Shown here: one piece after another, positions 1 to 8,046 of the stretch
Layout of the letters: each line of letters opens with the position of its first letter
Numbering within the stretch: position 1 is the first letter of the stretch
Assembly (NCBI RefSeq): GCF_000250675.2
Contig: NC_018681.1
Location: 2,976,001-3,040,000, forward strand
Reading direction: 5' to 3'
DNA: 64,000 nucleotides
Origin: Nocardia brasiliensis ATCC 700358
Lineage (GTDB): Bacteria; Actinomycetota; Actinomycetes; Mycobacteriales; Mycobacteriaceae
Notes under the pieces: model-generated
The model's input: only the letters and a program-made list of their open reading frames with translations
What the model was told of the DNA's origin: nothing
Databases searched by the model: none
Made by a program: the position numbers and the translations under genes

Positions 1-113
1 GCGGTCCGCTCGAAGGTGTCCGACTCTTCCAGCGGACCCGGCTGTGCCACCAGCACGGCGAGTCCCTCGCCGACGGTCACCGCTCGTGGGCGGGTCGACG
101 TAGGCCACGTCAC
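1..113 (-). CDS. PfkB-family sugar kinase, N-terminal fragment (probable 2-keto-3-deoxygluconate kinase)
   Basis: Only the first 37 codons are inside the window; the gene continues past the left edge. It reads from a GTG at 113 with a strong Shine-Dalgarno (AGGAAGGA) just upstream at 121-128. The visible protein contains VTVGEGLAVLVAQPG followed by LEESDTF, which resembles the N-terminal strand and sugar-contact segment of PfkB kinases of the KdgK type. It is divergent from the deaminase/aldolase gene set, which fits phosphorylation of 2-keto-3-deoxygluconate to the KDPG split by the aldolase at 3181-3810. Specificity is inferred from context; the catalytic GAGD motif is outside the window. 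Confidence 0.6.
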   Translation of the reverse strand, partial: MTWPTSTRPRAVTVGEGLAVLVAQPGPLEESDTFERT

Positions 114-190
114 ACCGATCTCCTTCCTGTGCTTGCGGCCAGAGGCCATCCCGTGCAGAATAACCACACGAAACACGATACGCAACAAGC

Positions 191-207
191 ATTGCAGAAT
201 ATGCAAT
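191..207. promoter_or_regulatory. inverted repeat in the divergent kinase/deaminase promoter region
   Basis: ATTGCA-N5-TGCAAT (191-207) lies between the divergent starts. The string TGCAGAATA at 193-201 also occurs at 154-162. This is a candidate operator for a regulator of the sugar-acid cluster; no regulator gene of the cluster is visible inside the window. Confidence 0.4.
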
Positions 208-255
208 AGCGAGAAGCTATGTAGATTGATGCGGGAATTCGCGGGAAGGAACGCC

Positions 256-1554
256 GTGGTGATCGACGACGACGTCGTAGCAGCACTCGGAGACCGGAGG
301 CTCGGTCCCGAGCACAAAGGGCTGCCGCCCGCCGCCTGGGGGCGCACCGTGCGCGAATTCCTCGCCACCGCACCGACGCTCGCGCAACTCGAAACCCCGG
401 TGCTGACCATCGACCGGGCGGCCGTCGAGTCGAACCTCGCCCTGATGGCCGACTGGGTGAGCGCCGCGGGTGTGCAACTCGCGCCACATGGCAAGACGAC
501 GATGGCGCCGCAGCTGTGGGCCCAACAGCTCGCCGCCGGCTGCTGGGGCATCACGCTGGCGACCATCTGGCAGGTCCAGGTCGCCCGCTCCTTCGGCGTG
601 CGCCGGATCCTGCTGGCCAACGCGCTCGTCGATCCGGTCGGATTGCACTGGGTGGCCGAGGAATTGGCGAACGACCCGGCGTTCGAGTTCGTCTGCTGGG
701 CGGACAGTGTCGAGACGGTCGCCCTGATGGACCGGCACCTGAGTACCGCGCCCGGCGCGGCACGGGTCCGGGTGCTGGTCGAACTCGGTGGGCCGCACGG
801 CCGTACGGGTGCGCGCACGGTCGAGCAGGCGCACGCCATCGCGGCCGCCATCGCCGACGCGCAGCGGCTGACGCTGGGCGGGGTCGGCGGTTACGAAGGC
901 GCGCTCGCGCACGATCGCACCCCCGAAGCGGTGGACACCGTGCGGCACTACCTGGACGAGCTCGCCCGCCTGCACCGCGAAATCGCCGCCGCCGGAAAGT
1001 ATCCGGGCGAGGCGATCATCACCGCGGGCGGTAGTGCCTACCCCGACCTGGTGGTGGAGCGACTCGCCGGATCGGCCGACGAGCAAGGCGCGCAGGGTGT
1101 GCCGACCACCGTCGTGCTGCGCTCCGGCGCGTACCTCATCCACGACGACGGCTTCTACGCGGGCATCTCACCGCTGGCGGCGGCGCGCAGCGACAAGCCG
1201 CTGCGCTCGGCCATGCACGGCTGGGCACGCACCATTTCCCGGCCGGAGCCGGGACTGGCCCTGCTGGACGCGGGCAAACGTGATCTGCCCTTCGATGAGG
1301 GTCTTCCGGTCCCGCAACGTATTGCGGGACCGGAAGATACGCCGGTCGACCCGGCGGCACGGACGTCGGCGCTCAACGACCAGCACCTGTTCCTGCGCCT
1401 GCCCGAGGACGCGGACCTGCCGATCGGCACCGTCGTGCGCTTCGGGCTCTCGCACCCGTGCACCGCGTTCGACAAGTGGCGGCTCGTCCCGGTGATCGAC
1501 GACGCGGATGCCGAGTCCCCGCGCGTGGTCGACTTCCTGCACACCTTCTTCTGA
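256..1554 (+). CDS. PLP-dependent amino acid deaminase (D-serine dehydratase / D-threonine aldolase-like)
   Basis: Fold-type III PLP enzyme with an alanine-racemase-type N-terminal barrel. The cofactor lysine is in PHGKTT (K80 counting from GTG 256). A C-terminal SHPCTAFDKW motif holds the His and Cys (about residues 400 and 402) that bind zinc in D-serine dehydratases. GTG 256 has an ideal GGAAGGA at 243-249; an in-frame ATG at 229 has a weaker site, so the N terminus may be nine residues longer. The gene is followed 13 bp later by a D-aminoacylase. In this setting the substrate may be a free D-amino acid or a 2-amino sugar acid released by the deacylase. The family call is firm; the substrate is inferred. 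Confidence 0.8.
   Translation: MVIDDDVVAALGDRRLGPEHKGLPPAAWGRTVREFLATAPTLAQLETPVLTIDRAAVESNLALMADWVSAAGVQLAPHGKTTMAPQLWAQQLAAGCWGITLATIWQVQVARSFGVRRILLANALVDPVGLHWVAEELANDPAFEFVCWADSVETVALMDRHLSTAPGAARVRVLVELGGPHGRTGARTVEQAHAIAAAIADAQRLTLGGVGGYEGALAHDRTPEAVDTVRHYLDELARLHREIAAAGKYPGEAIITAGGSAYPDLVVERLAGSADEQGAQGVPTTVVLRSGAYLIHDDGFYAGISPLAAARSDKPLRSAMHGWARTISRPEPGLALLDAGKRDLPFDEGLPVPQRIAGPEDTPVDPAARTSALNDQHLFLRLPEDADLPIGTVVRFGLSHPCTAFDKWRLVPVIDDADAESPRVVDFLHTFF
1302..1337. repeat. perfect 16-bp inverted repeat inside the deaminase gene
   Basis: TCTTCCGGTCCCGCAA (1302-1317) and its exact reverse complement (1322-1337) are separated by only CGTA. The repeat lies in the coding frame, over the residues LPVPQRIAGPED. 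Such a hairpin is far stronger than expected by chance and could pause RNA polymerase or be an mRNA processing or stability element. Confidence 0.85.
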
Positions 1555-1567
1555 CGAGCCGGATGCC

Positions 1568-3181
1568 ATGACGGACATACTTTTTCGCGAGATCGACATC
1601 ATCGACGGCACCGGTCTGCCGCGCTTCCGCGGCGACGTGCGCGTCGCCGACGGTCGCATCACCCAGATCACCGCCCCCGGCTCGTTCGCCGAGGCCGACC
1701 GGGTCGTCGAGACCGGGCCCGGTGCCGTGCTGTGCCCCGGTTTCATCGACATGCACGCGCACTCGGATCTGCATCTGCTCACCGAGCCAGGGCATTTCGC
1801 CAAGATCAGCCAGGGTGTGACCACCGAGGTGATCGGACAGGACGGGCTGTCCTATGCCCCGATCGACGACGCCACCCTCGACGTGGTGCGCCGCCAGATC
1901 GCCGGGTGGAACGGCAATCCCGCGGACCTCGACTTCTCCTGGCGCAGCGTGGCCGAGTACCTGGACCGTCTCGACCGCGGAATCACGCCCAACGCCGCCT
2001 ATCTCGTGCCGCAGGGCACCTTGCGGCTGCTGGTGGTCGGCGCGGATCAGCGTCCCGCGACCGCGGACGAGATCCGGCGCATGCGGGAGCTGCTCGCGCA
2101 GGGACTGCGCGAGGGCGCGGTCGGCATGTCGAGCGGGCTCACCTACACGCCCGGAATGTACGCCGACACCGGCGAATTGGCCGCCCTGTGCGAGGTGGTC
2201 GCGGAGTTCGGCGGCTTCTACGCGCCGCACACCCGCTCCTACGGTGCGGGCGCGCTCGAGGCGTACGCGGAGATGATCGGCCTGGCCCGGCGCACCGGCT
2301 GCGCGCTGCACCTCACGCACGCCACCATGAACTTCCACGTGAACCGCGGTCGCGCACCGGAGTTCCTGGCGTTGATCGACGAAGCCAGGGCCGAAGGTTG
2401 CGACATCACGTTGGACACCTACCCCTACCTGCCCGGCGCCACAACGCTTTCGGCACTCCTACCGAGCTGGGCGATGTCCGGCGGTCCGGACGCGGCGCTG
2501 GCCCGGCTCGACGATCCGGCGACCCGGGCGCGCATCGCCGAGGATGTCGACGTGCACGGGTCCGACGGCTGTCACGGCGTGACCGTCGAATGGGAGACCA
2601 TCCAGATCAGCGGGGTCGGCAACGCGGACCTCGACGAGTACGTCGGCAAGCGGATCGACGAGATCGCCGCCGAACGCGCGGTGGCGCCGGTCGAGGTGTT
2701 CTTCGAACTGCTGCAACGTGATCAGCTCGCGACCGGCATCCTGCAGCACGTCGGGCACGAGGAGAACGTGCGCGTGATCATGGTGCACCCCGGGCACATG
2801 GGCGGCAGTGACGCGCTGCTCGCGCCCGCCCGTCCGCACCCGCGCGCCTGGGGCACTTTTCCGCGTTACCTCGGCCGGTACGTGCGCGAGCTCGGCGTGC
2901 TGGAGCTGGAGGACTGCGTGCACCACCTGACCGGCCGGCCCGCGCAACGCCTGCGACTGCGCGATCGCGGCCTCGTAGCCACCGGGTACGCCGCGGATCT
3001 CGTCGTGTTCGATCCGGCCTCGGTGATCGATACGGCCACCTTCGACGACCCCAAACAGCAGGCGCGCGGCATCACGCACGTGCTCGTCAACGGGCGCTTC
3101 GCCATCGACGACGGCGCACCCACCGGCACGCTCGCCGGGCGGGCGCTGCGCATGGACGCCGCGCGAAAGGAGACAGTCTGA
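1568..3181 (+). CDS. N-acyl-D-amino-acid deacylase (D-aminoacylase)
   Basis: Metal-dependent amidohydrolase of 537 residues that removes the acyl group from N-acyl-D-amino acids. An N-terminal beta-sandwich is followed by GFIDMHAHSD, whose HxH pair is the first metal motif, and by the barrel motifs HTRSYG, LTHATM and DTYPYLPGATT. Where the Alcaligenes enzyme has Cys in a GNCG motif, this protein reads GQDG, so the usual Cys ligand appears to be Asp. The start ATG at 1568 lies 13 bp after the deaminase stop. The stop overlaps the next start by one base (TGATG), so the genes are probably one transcript. The natural substrate is not shown by sequence. Confidence 0.83.
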   Translation: MTDILFREIDIIDGTGLPRFRGDVRVADGRITQITAPGSFAEADRVVETGPGAVLCPGFIDMHAHSDLHLLTEPGHFAKISQGVTTEVIGQDGLSYAPIDDATLDVVRRQIAGWNGNPADLDFSWRSVAEYLDRLDRGITPNAAYLVPQGTLRLLVVGADQRPATADEIRRMRELLAQGLREGAVGMSSGLTYTPGMYADTGELAALCEVVAEFGGFYAPHTRSYGAGALEAYAEMIGLARRTGCALHLTHATMNFHVNRGRAPEFLALIDEARAEGCDITLDTYPYLPGATTLSALLPSWAMSGGPDAALARLDDPATRARIAEDVDVHGSDGCHGVTVEWETIQISGVGNADLDEYVGKRIDEIAAERAVAPVEVFFELLQRDQLATGILQHVGHEENVRVIMVHPGHMGGSDALLAPARPHPRAWGTFPRYLGRYVRELGVLELEDCVHHLTGRPAQRLRLRDRGLVATGYAADLVVFDPASVIDTATFDDPKQQARGITHVLVNGRFAIDDGAPTGTLAGRALRMDAARKETV

Positions 3182-3810
3182 TGACCTCGAGCAGTGCCGC
3201 CATGGCGGCCATCCGGGCCGACCGGGTGCTGAGTGTGGTTCGCGCGCCGGAGATTCCCGATCCGGTGGCGCTGGCGGAGGCGCTGGCGTCGTCCGGTATC
3301 CGGGCGCTGGAGCTCACCTTCACCACGCCGGGTGTGCTGGGTTATCTCACGGCCGCGCGGGCCGCCGCGCACGCGGTGCTCGGCGTCGGGACCGTGCTCA
3401 CCGGGGAACAGGCCAAGGCCGCGATCGACAGTGGCGCGCAGTTCTTGGTCACGCCGGGTCTGCGCACCGAGGTCGCCGAGGTGGCCGCGCAGCACGACAT
3501 TCCGGTCGTGATGGGCGCTTTCACGCCGAGCGAAGTGCTCACCGCGCTCGATCTCGGCGCGGCTGCGGTGAAGATCTTCCCCGCGCGGGCACTCGGGCCC
3601 GGCTACCTGAAGGACCTGCGTGGTCCGTTTCCAGATGTGGCGCTCATCCCGTCGGGTGGCGTCAACGCGGGCAACGCCGCCGAATTCCTGGCCGCCGGCG
3701 CAATCGCCGTCACGGCAGGCACCGACGTCGTTGCCCCTTCCGATGTCGCGGCGGGCCGGTGGACCGAAATCGCCGACCGCGCGGCCTCGTTCGTTCGATC
3801 CATGAATTGA
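3181..3810 (+). CDS. eda: 2-dehydro-3-deoxy-phosphogluconate (KDPG) aldolase
   Basis: Class I aldolase of 209 residues, the usual length for the family, splitting KDPG into pyruvate and glyceraldehyde 3-phosphate. The Schiff-base lysine is in AAVKIFPA, the general-base Glu in ALELTFTTP, and GVGTVL and PSGGVN form the phosphate and substrate loops. AAAGGAGA precedes the ATG. It sits between the D-aminoacylase and a GntP permease, and its substrate would be made by the kinase at the left edge. This links the cluster to Entner-Doudoroff chemistry rather than to simple amino-acid use. Confidence 0.85.
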   Translation: MTSSSAAMAAIRADRVLSVVRAPEIPDPVALAEALASSGIRALELTFTTPGVLGYLTAARAAAHAVLGVGTVLTGEQAKAAIDSGAQFLVTPGLRTEVAEVAAQHDIPVVMGAFTPSEVLTALDLGAAAVKIFPARALGPGYLKDLRGPFPDVALIPSGGVNAGNAAEFLAAGAIAVTAGTDVVAPSDVAAGRWTEIADRAASFVRSMN

Positions 3811-3821
3811 GAGGTCTACCC

Positions 3822-5288
3822 ATGGGCGCCACCGTAGATTGGCTGCGCACCAGTACCCCGGGGCTGCTCGTGCTCTGCGGGCTCGCGATCGCAGTGCTGC
3901 TGTTCGCCATCATCAAGGTCAAGCTGGAGCCGTTCATTGCGCTGCTGCTCACCGGGCTCGGGTTGGCGCTGGCCGCCGGTCTGCCGGTGTCGAAGATCGT
4001 CGGCACGGCGATCAAAGCCGGTGATTCCTTGCTGGAGACCGGATTCGGCGGCATCCTCGGGCATATCGCCGTCATCATCGGGCTCGGCACGGTGCTCGGC
4101 GCGATCCTGGAACGCTCCGGCGGCGCCGACGTGCTCACCGGCAAGCTGCTGAACCTGTTCGGCGAAAAGGGCGCCCCGTTCGCGATGGGACTGCTCGGGC
4201 TCATCTTCGGTATCCCGGTCTTCTTCGATATCGGCATCTTCGTGCTCGCGCCGCTGATCTACGTGGCGGCCAAGCGTGGCGGGCGTTCGCTGGTGCTGTA
4301 CGCGATGCCGATGCTGGCGGGTCTGTCGATGACGCACGCGTTCCTGCCGCCGCACCCGGGTCCGGTGGCGCTGGGCGGCCTGCTCGGGGTGAGCCTCGGC
4401 TGGCTGATCCTGATGGGATTCGTCTGCGGTCTACCGGGTTTCGTCGCGGCGGGCATCGTCTGGGGTAGCTACATCGGCAAGCGCGTGCACGTCGAGGTGC
4501 CGGACGAGTTCCTGGTCACCAAGGAGAAGGAAACCGCTCCCGATGAGGGGGAGCGGATTTCCGACGGCGCCGGCGGCGGCACCGGCACGGCCACCAGGAC
4601 CGTGACGGCCACACCGCCGTCGGTGGGCCTGATCGGCGCGATCATCGCGATCCCGCTGGTGCTGATCCTCGGCGCCACCTTCGGTACCCAGTTGCTGGAC
4701 AAGGACTCTCAGCTGCTGCAGGTGCTGACCTTCTTCGGCACACCCGCCGTCGCGCTGCTGATCGCGGTGCTCATCGCGTTCTATGTGCTCGGCGTGCGCC
4801 GTGGTTCCACCGTGCAGGAGCTCAGCGAGCTCACCGCCGAATCGCTGCGACCGGTCGGCATGCTGCTGCTGGTGGTCGGCGCCGGCGCGTTCTTCGGAAA
4901 GGTCATCTCCGCCACCGGGATCGGCACCGCGCTGGCCGACACCATGTCCGCGGCCGGGCTGCCGGTGATCGTGCTGGCCTACATCATCAGCTGTGGTCTG
5001 CGCATCGCGCAGGGCTCGGCGACGGTCGCCATCGTCACCACCGGCGGCATCGTCGCGCCGCTGGTGACCGAGCACGGCTACTCGCAGATGTCGATCGCGC
5101 TGATCGCCATGGCGATCGCCGCGGGCTCGATCATCCTCAGCCACGTCAACGACGGTGGTTTCTGGATCATCGCGAAGTTCTTCAACCTGACCGTCAAGCA
5201 GACCCTGCAGACCTGGACCGTCCTCGAAACCATCCTCTCGGTGGTGAGTTTCGCGGTCGCCGCGGTGCTGTTCGCCATCGTCAGCTGA
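3822..5288 (+). CDS. GntP-family gluconate/sugar-acid permease
   Basis: Integral membrane transporter of 488 residues with about 12 hydrophobic segments. Family signatures are visible: GDSLLETGFGGILGH near residue 68, ILERSGGADVL, GIPVFFDIG, the HAFLPPHPGP loop and SHVNDGGFW near the C terminus. The polar stretch around residues 225-265 is a cytoplasmic loop. It lies 11 bp after the aldolase gene and probably imports the substrate of the whole cluster by H+ symport. Its last 8 bases overlap the end of the convergent TetR gene. Confidence 0.85.
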   Translation: MGATVDWLRTSTPGLLVLCGLAIAVLLFAIIKVKLEPFIALLLTGLGLALAAGLPVSKIVGTAIKAGDSLLETGFGGILGHIAVIIGLGTVLGAILERSGGADVLTGKLLNLFGEKGAPFAMGLLGLIFGIPVFFDIGIFVLAPLIYVAAKRGGRSLVLYAMPMLAGLSMTHAFLPPHPGPVALGGLLGVSLGWLILMGFVCGLPGFVAAGIVWGSYIGKRVHVEVPDEFLVTKEKETAPDEGERISDGAGGGTGTATRTVTATPPSVGLIGAIIAIPLVLILGATFGTQLLDKDSQLLQVLTFFGTPAVALLIAVLIAFYVLGVRRGSTVQELSELTAESLRPVGMLLLVVGAGAFFGKVISATGIGTALADTMSAAGLPVIVLAYIISCGLRIAQGSATVAIVTTGGIVAPLVTEHGYSQMSIALIAMAIAAGSIILSHVNDGGFWIIAKFFNLTVKQTLQTWTVLETILSVVSFAVAAVLFAIVS

Positions 5289-5832
5289 GCAGCAGCGCGC
5301 GGACCAACCGGTCCACCACCCGCTGAGCGTCGAACTCCGTTGCGGGGCCGGCCAACTGGTGCAGCACCACGCCGTCGAGACAGTCGACGAGCAGCTTCGC
5401 CACGTCCGGCCCCGCGTCGACGTTGCGGAGCATGGTGCGAATCCAGTCGGTCAGCCGTTCGTTTCCGCGCCGCACCGCGGCCTGCGCTGCCGGGGCGGCC
5501 TGTGCCTCCAGGAACAGGGCGTATCTGGCGAGGGTGCGGGTGCGGTCGGTGGTGATCGCATGCGTGACGAACAGGGCGAGGCTGTCGATGAGCTGGTCGA
5601 CGGTGCTCGGCGCCGGTACCCGGCTCAGCGCGTCCCAGTCGGCGTAGTCGCGCTCTTCCAGGCGCTCGGCCAGACCGGAGAGCAGGGCGTCCCGCGAGCG
5701 AAAATAGTTCGAGGTCGAGCCGGACGGCATGCCCGCCGCCTCGTCGACCGCGCGGTGGGTGAGCGCGCGGGAACCACGCGATCCCAGCAGTTCGATCGCG
5801 GCATCCAGGACGATTTCCCGCTTCGTAGGCAC
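5281..5832 (-). CDS. TetR-family transcriptional regulator
   Basis: 183-residue regulator. The N-terminal helix-turn-helix spans about residues 8-55 (HRAVDEAAGMPSGSTSNYF); the C-terminal half is the variable ligand domain. It is divergent from the FAD monooxygenase gene, and the 100 bp between them hold three copies of a dyad ACTAC-N4-GTAGT, so it very likely represses both itself and the monooxygenase. It overlaps the gntP-type gene tail by 8 bp, which leaves no room for a separate terminator there. Confidence 0.82.
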   Translation of the reverse strand: MPTKREIVLDAAIELLGSRGSRALTHRAVDEAAGMPSGSTSNYFRSRDALLSGLAERLEERDYADWDALSRVPAPSTVDQLIDSLALFVTHAITTDRTRTLARYALFLEAQAAPAAQAAVRRGNERLTDWIRTMLRNVDAGPDVAKLLVDCLDGVVLHQLAGPATEFDAQRVVDRLVRALLLS

Positions 5833-5841
5833 GTCAGGGAT

Positions 5842-5896
5842 ACTACATCGGTAGTGAATTGCACTACAAAAGTAGTTTTTGAACTACATATGTAGT
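5842..5896. promoter_or_regulatory. three-copy operator array for the adjacent TetR regulator
   Basis: ACTAC-N4-GTAGT occurs three times, at 5842-5855, 5863-5876 and 5883-5896. Centre-to-centre spacings are 21 and 20 bp, two helical turns, so dimers would bind on one DNA face. The third copy is a perfect 14-bp palindrome. The array lies between the divergent regulator and monooxygenase starts. Confidence 0.8.
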
Positions 5897-5933
5897 AACT
5901 TTGTCGTCAGCTGAGAGCGGGAGGAGTCGGGCG

Positions 5934-7034
5934 ATGGCAAAGGTGATCATTGTCGGCGGTGGCATCGGGGGACTGGCGACCGCGGTCGCGTTCACCCGGC
6001 AAGGGTGGGAGGTCGAGGTGCTCGAACGAGCCGCCGCGATCACCGCGGTCGGAGCGGGACTCTCGCTGTGGCCCAACGCCCTTCGTGCGCTCGATGCGCT
6101 GGGCCTGGGCGCGCGGGTGCGATCCCGGGCGATCGAAGGGGGTTCGGCCGGGATCCGGGACAGCCGGGGAGTCTGGCTCTCGCGCGTGGACAGTGCGGCG
6201 ATCCGGGCGCGCTACGGCAGCCCGATCATGCTGCATCGCGCCGACCTGCTCGATCTCCTGCGCGCCGAGCTGCCCGAAAAGGTGCTGCGCACCGGCATTT
6301 CGGTGCGCGAGGCCCGCCTCGACGGCACCGTCGTGCACGACGCGGGCACCTCGACGGGCGACCTGGTCGTCGGCGCGGACGGTATCCGCAGCGTCGTGCG
6401 GCGGGCGGTGTGCGGCGACGTCGCGCCACGCTACAGCGGCTACACCGCGTGGCGGGTCGTGGTGACGCCGACCGAGCCGATCTCGGGGATGGCCGAAACC
6501 TGGGGTCGCGGTGAACGTTTCGGCTACGGTGCGCTGGCCGATGGCCGCGTCTACTGTTTCGCCACCGCCGATATGCCCGCGGGCGCACCGGGCGGGGGAC
6601 TCGCCGAACTGCGCCGCCGATTCGGCGACTGGCACGCGCCGATTCCGGAACTGCTCGCGGCCGCAACGGAATCCGCCGTGCTGCAGCACGATCTCTACGA
6701 CCTGCCCGCGCTGCCGACCTTCGCCGCGGGCCGCATCGCATTGCTCGGTGACGCGGCGCACGCCATGACCCCCAACCTCGGTCAAGGTGCCTGCCAGGCC
6801 TTGGAAGACGCGGTGATCCTGGCCCGCGTCGCCGCCACGGATACCGGCCTCGCCCGGTACGACCGGGAACGCAGGCCGCGCACCCAGATGATCGTCACCC
6901 GCTCGCGCCGGGTCGGCACCGTCGCTCAACTGTCTTCGGCGCCTGCGGTATTCGCGCGCAACCTGCTACTGCGGCTGACGCCCGCCGCAGTGCAGACGAA
7001 ATCGTTCGCCCCGGTCCTCGATTGGACCTGCTGA
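5934..7034 (+). CDS. FAD-dependent monooxygenase (class A, salicylate-hydroxylase-like)
   Basis: 366-residue flavoprotein. The Rossmann motif GGGIGGLATAVAF is at the N terminus, the DG motif GADGIRS about residue 143, and the GD motif GDAAHAMTPNLGQGACQALE about residue 268. These three are the FAD/NAD(P)H fingerprints of group A aromatic hydroxylases. The ATG at 5934 has GGGAGGAG at a good distance. It is controlled from the three-site operator shared with the TetR gene. The substrate cannot be read from sequence; a small aromatic or polyketide-like compound is typical. Confidence 0.83.
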   Translation: MAKVIIVGGGIGGLATAVAFTRQGWEVEVLERAAAITAVGAGLSLWPNALRALDALGLGARVRSRAIEGGSAGIRDSRGVWLSRVDSAAIRARYGSPIMLHRADLLDLLRAELPEKVLRTGISVREARLDGTVVHDAGTSTGDLVVGADGIRSVVRRAVCGDVAPRYSGYTAWRVVVTPTEPISGMAETWGRGERFGYGALADGRVYCFATADMPAGAPGGGLAELRRRFGDWHAPIPELLAAATESAVLQHDLYDLPALPTFAAGRIALLGDAAHAMTPNLGQGACQALEDAVILARVAATDTGLARYDRERRPRTQMIVTRSRRVGTVAQLSSAPAVFARNLLLRLTPAAVQTKSFAPVLDWTC

Positions 7035-7039
7035 CCCGG

Positions 7040-8005
7040 CTAGCCGGGAAAATCGCGCAGGGCGTCGGTGCAGCGCGCGGCCTGGGTACGCAACGCGGCG
7101 ACCAGTTCCGGTGGGCCGCTGAGCAGCGTGAAGTCCAGATTGCTCGACGTGATCATCCAAACCAGGTCCGCGGGAGTTTCGGCACCGACGAGCAGGCGGC
7201 AGGAATCGGCGTCCACCGGTTCCAGCACGCCCATGCCCGGCCAGATGCGATCGGTCGCGGCCGCCGCGGAGATATGCAGCAGGACGGTCGCCCGGCACGG
7301 CCAGGCGTTCGTGGACAATTGCCGCGAAAGATACTCGGCCACATCGCCTTCCGGTGGCTCACGCGGGGTGAAGCGGGGGCCGGTCGGGATGCGCGGGGTG
7401 AGGCGGTCGGCCCGGAAGGTGCGCCAGCCGGCCCGATCGATGTCCCACGCGACCAGGTACCAGCGGCGGCTGAAATGGACCAGGCTGTGTGGTTCGACCT
7501 TGCGGAGGGTCGACGTGCCGTCGTGTGCGCGGTAGTCGAAGCGCAGACCCTCGTGCCGCTGGCAGGCCTCCGCGACCGCCATCAAGGTTTCCGGCCGCAC
7601 CGCCGCGCCCGGCGTCCCGACCCGAACTGTGGCCGCGCGCAGGGTGCGCACCCGATGCCGCAGTCGCGGCGGCAGCACCTGTTCCAGCTTCGTGAGCGCG
7701 CGCAGTGAGGACTCCTCGATGCCCGCCACCGTCCCGTCCGAGGCGCTGCGCAGCCCCACCGCCACCGCGACGGCCTCCTCGTCGTCGAGCAGTAGCGGTG
7801 GCAGCGTCGCGCCCGCCCCGAGCCGATAGCCCCCGGTCCCTTGCGTGGCGTCCACCGGATAGCCGAGTTCCCGCAGGCGCTCGACATCGCGGCGCACTGT
7901 GCGCCCGGTGACGCCGAGCCGCTGCGCGAGTTCCGCTCCGGTCCAGTCCCGGTGCGTCTGCAACAGGGCCAGCAGTTTCAGCAGCCGTGCCGACGTCTCC
8001 AACAT
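7040..8005 (-). CDS. YafY-type transcriptional regulator with HTH and WYL domains
   Basis: 321-residue regulator. The N-terminal DeoR-like winged helix is GAELAQRLGVTGRTVRRDVERL; the WYL ligand-sensing core includes FSRRWYLVAWDIDRAGWRTF about residue 190, and a C-terminal extension follows. WYL domains bind small ligands or single-stranded nucleic acid. The chosen ATG (8005) puts the HTH at the usual position. Its promoter is next to an interrupted palindrome at 8026-8046. A second WYL gene lies 37 bp upstream on the same strand, so the two may be cotranscribed. Targets are unknown. Confidence 0.8.
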   Translation of the reverse strand: MLETSARLLKLLALLQTHRDWTGAELAQRLGVTGRTVRRDVERLRELGYPVDATQGTGGYRLGAGATLPPLLLDDEEAVAVAVGLRSASDGTVAGIEESSLRALTKLEQVLPPRLRHRVRTLRAATVRVGTPGAAVRPETLMAVAEACQRHEGLRFDYRAHDGTSTLRKVEPHSLVHFSRRWYLVAWDIDRAGWRTFRADRLTPRIPTGPRFTPREPPEGDVAEYLSRQLSTNAWPCRATVLLHISAAAATDRIWPGMGVLEPVDADSCRLLVGAETPADLVWMITSSNLDFTLLSGPPELVAALRTQAARCTDALRDFPG

Positions 8006-8025
8006 TGCTTCACCTTGCCATCGGC

Positions 8026-8046
8026 TTAGGAACGTTACGGTCCTAA
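8026..8046. promoter_or_regulatory. interrupted palindrome between the two WYL regulator genes
   Basis: TTAGGAaCG-TTA-CGgTCCTAA: two 9-bp arms with one mismatch pair, 20 bp upstream of the first WYL gene and overlapping the stop codon of the second. A plausible autoregulatory operator for one of the two WYL proteins. Confidence 0.5.
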
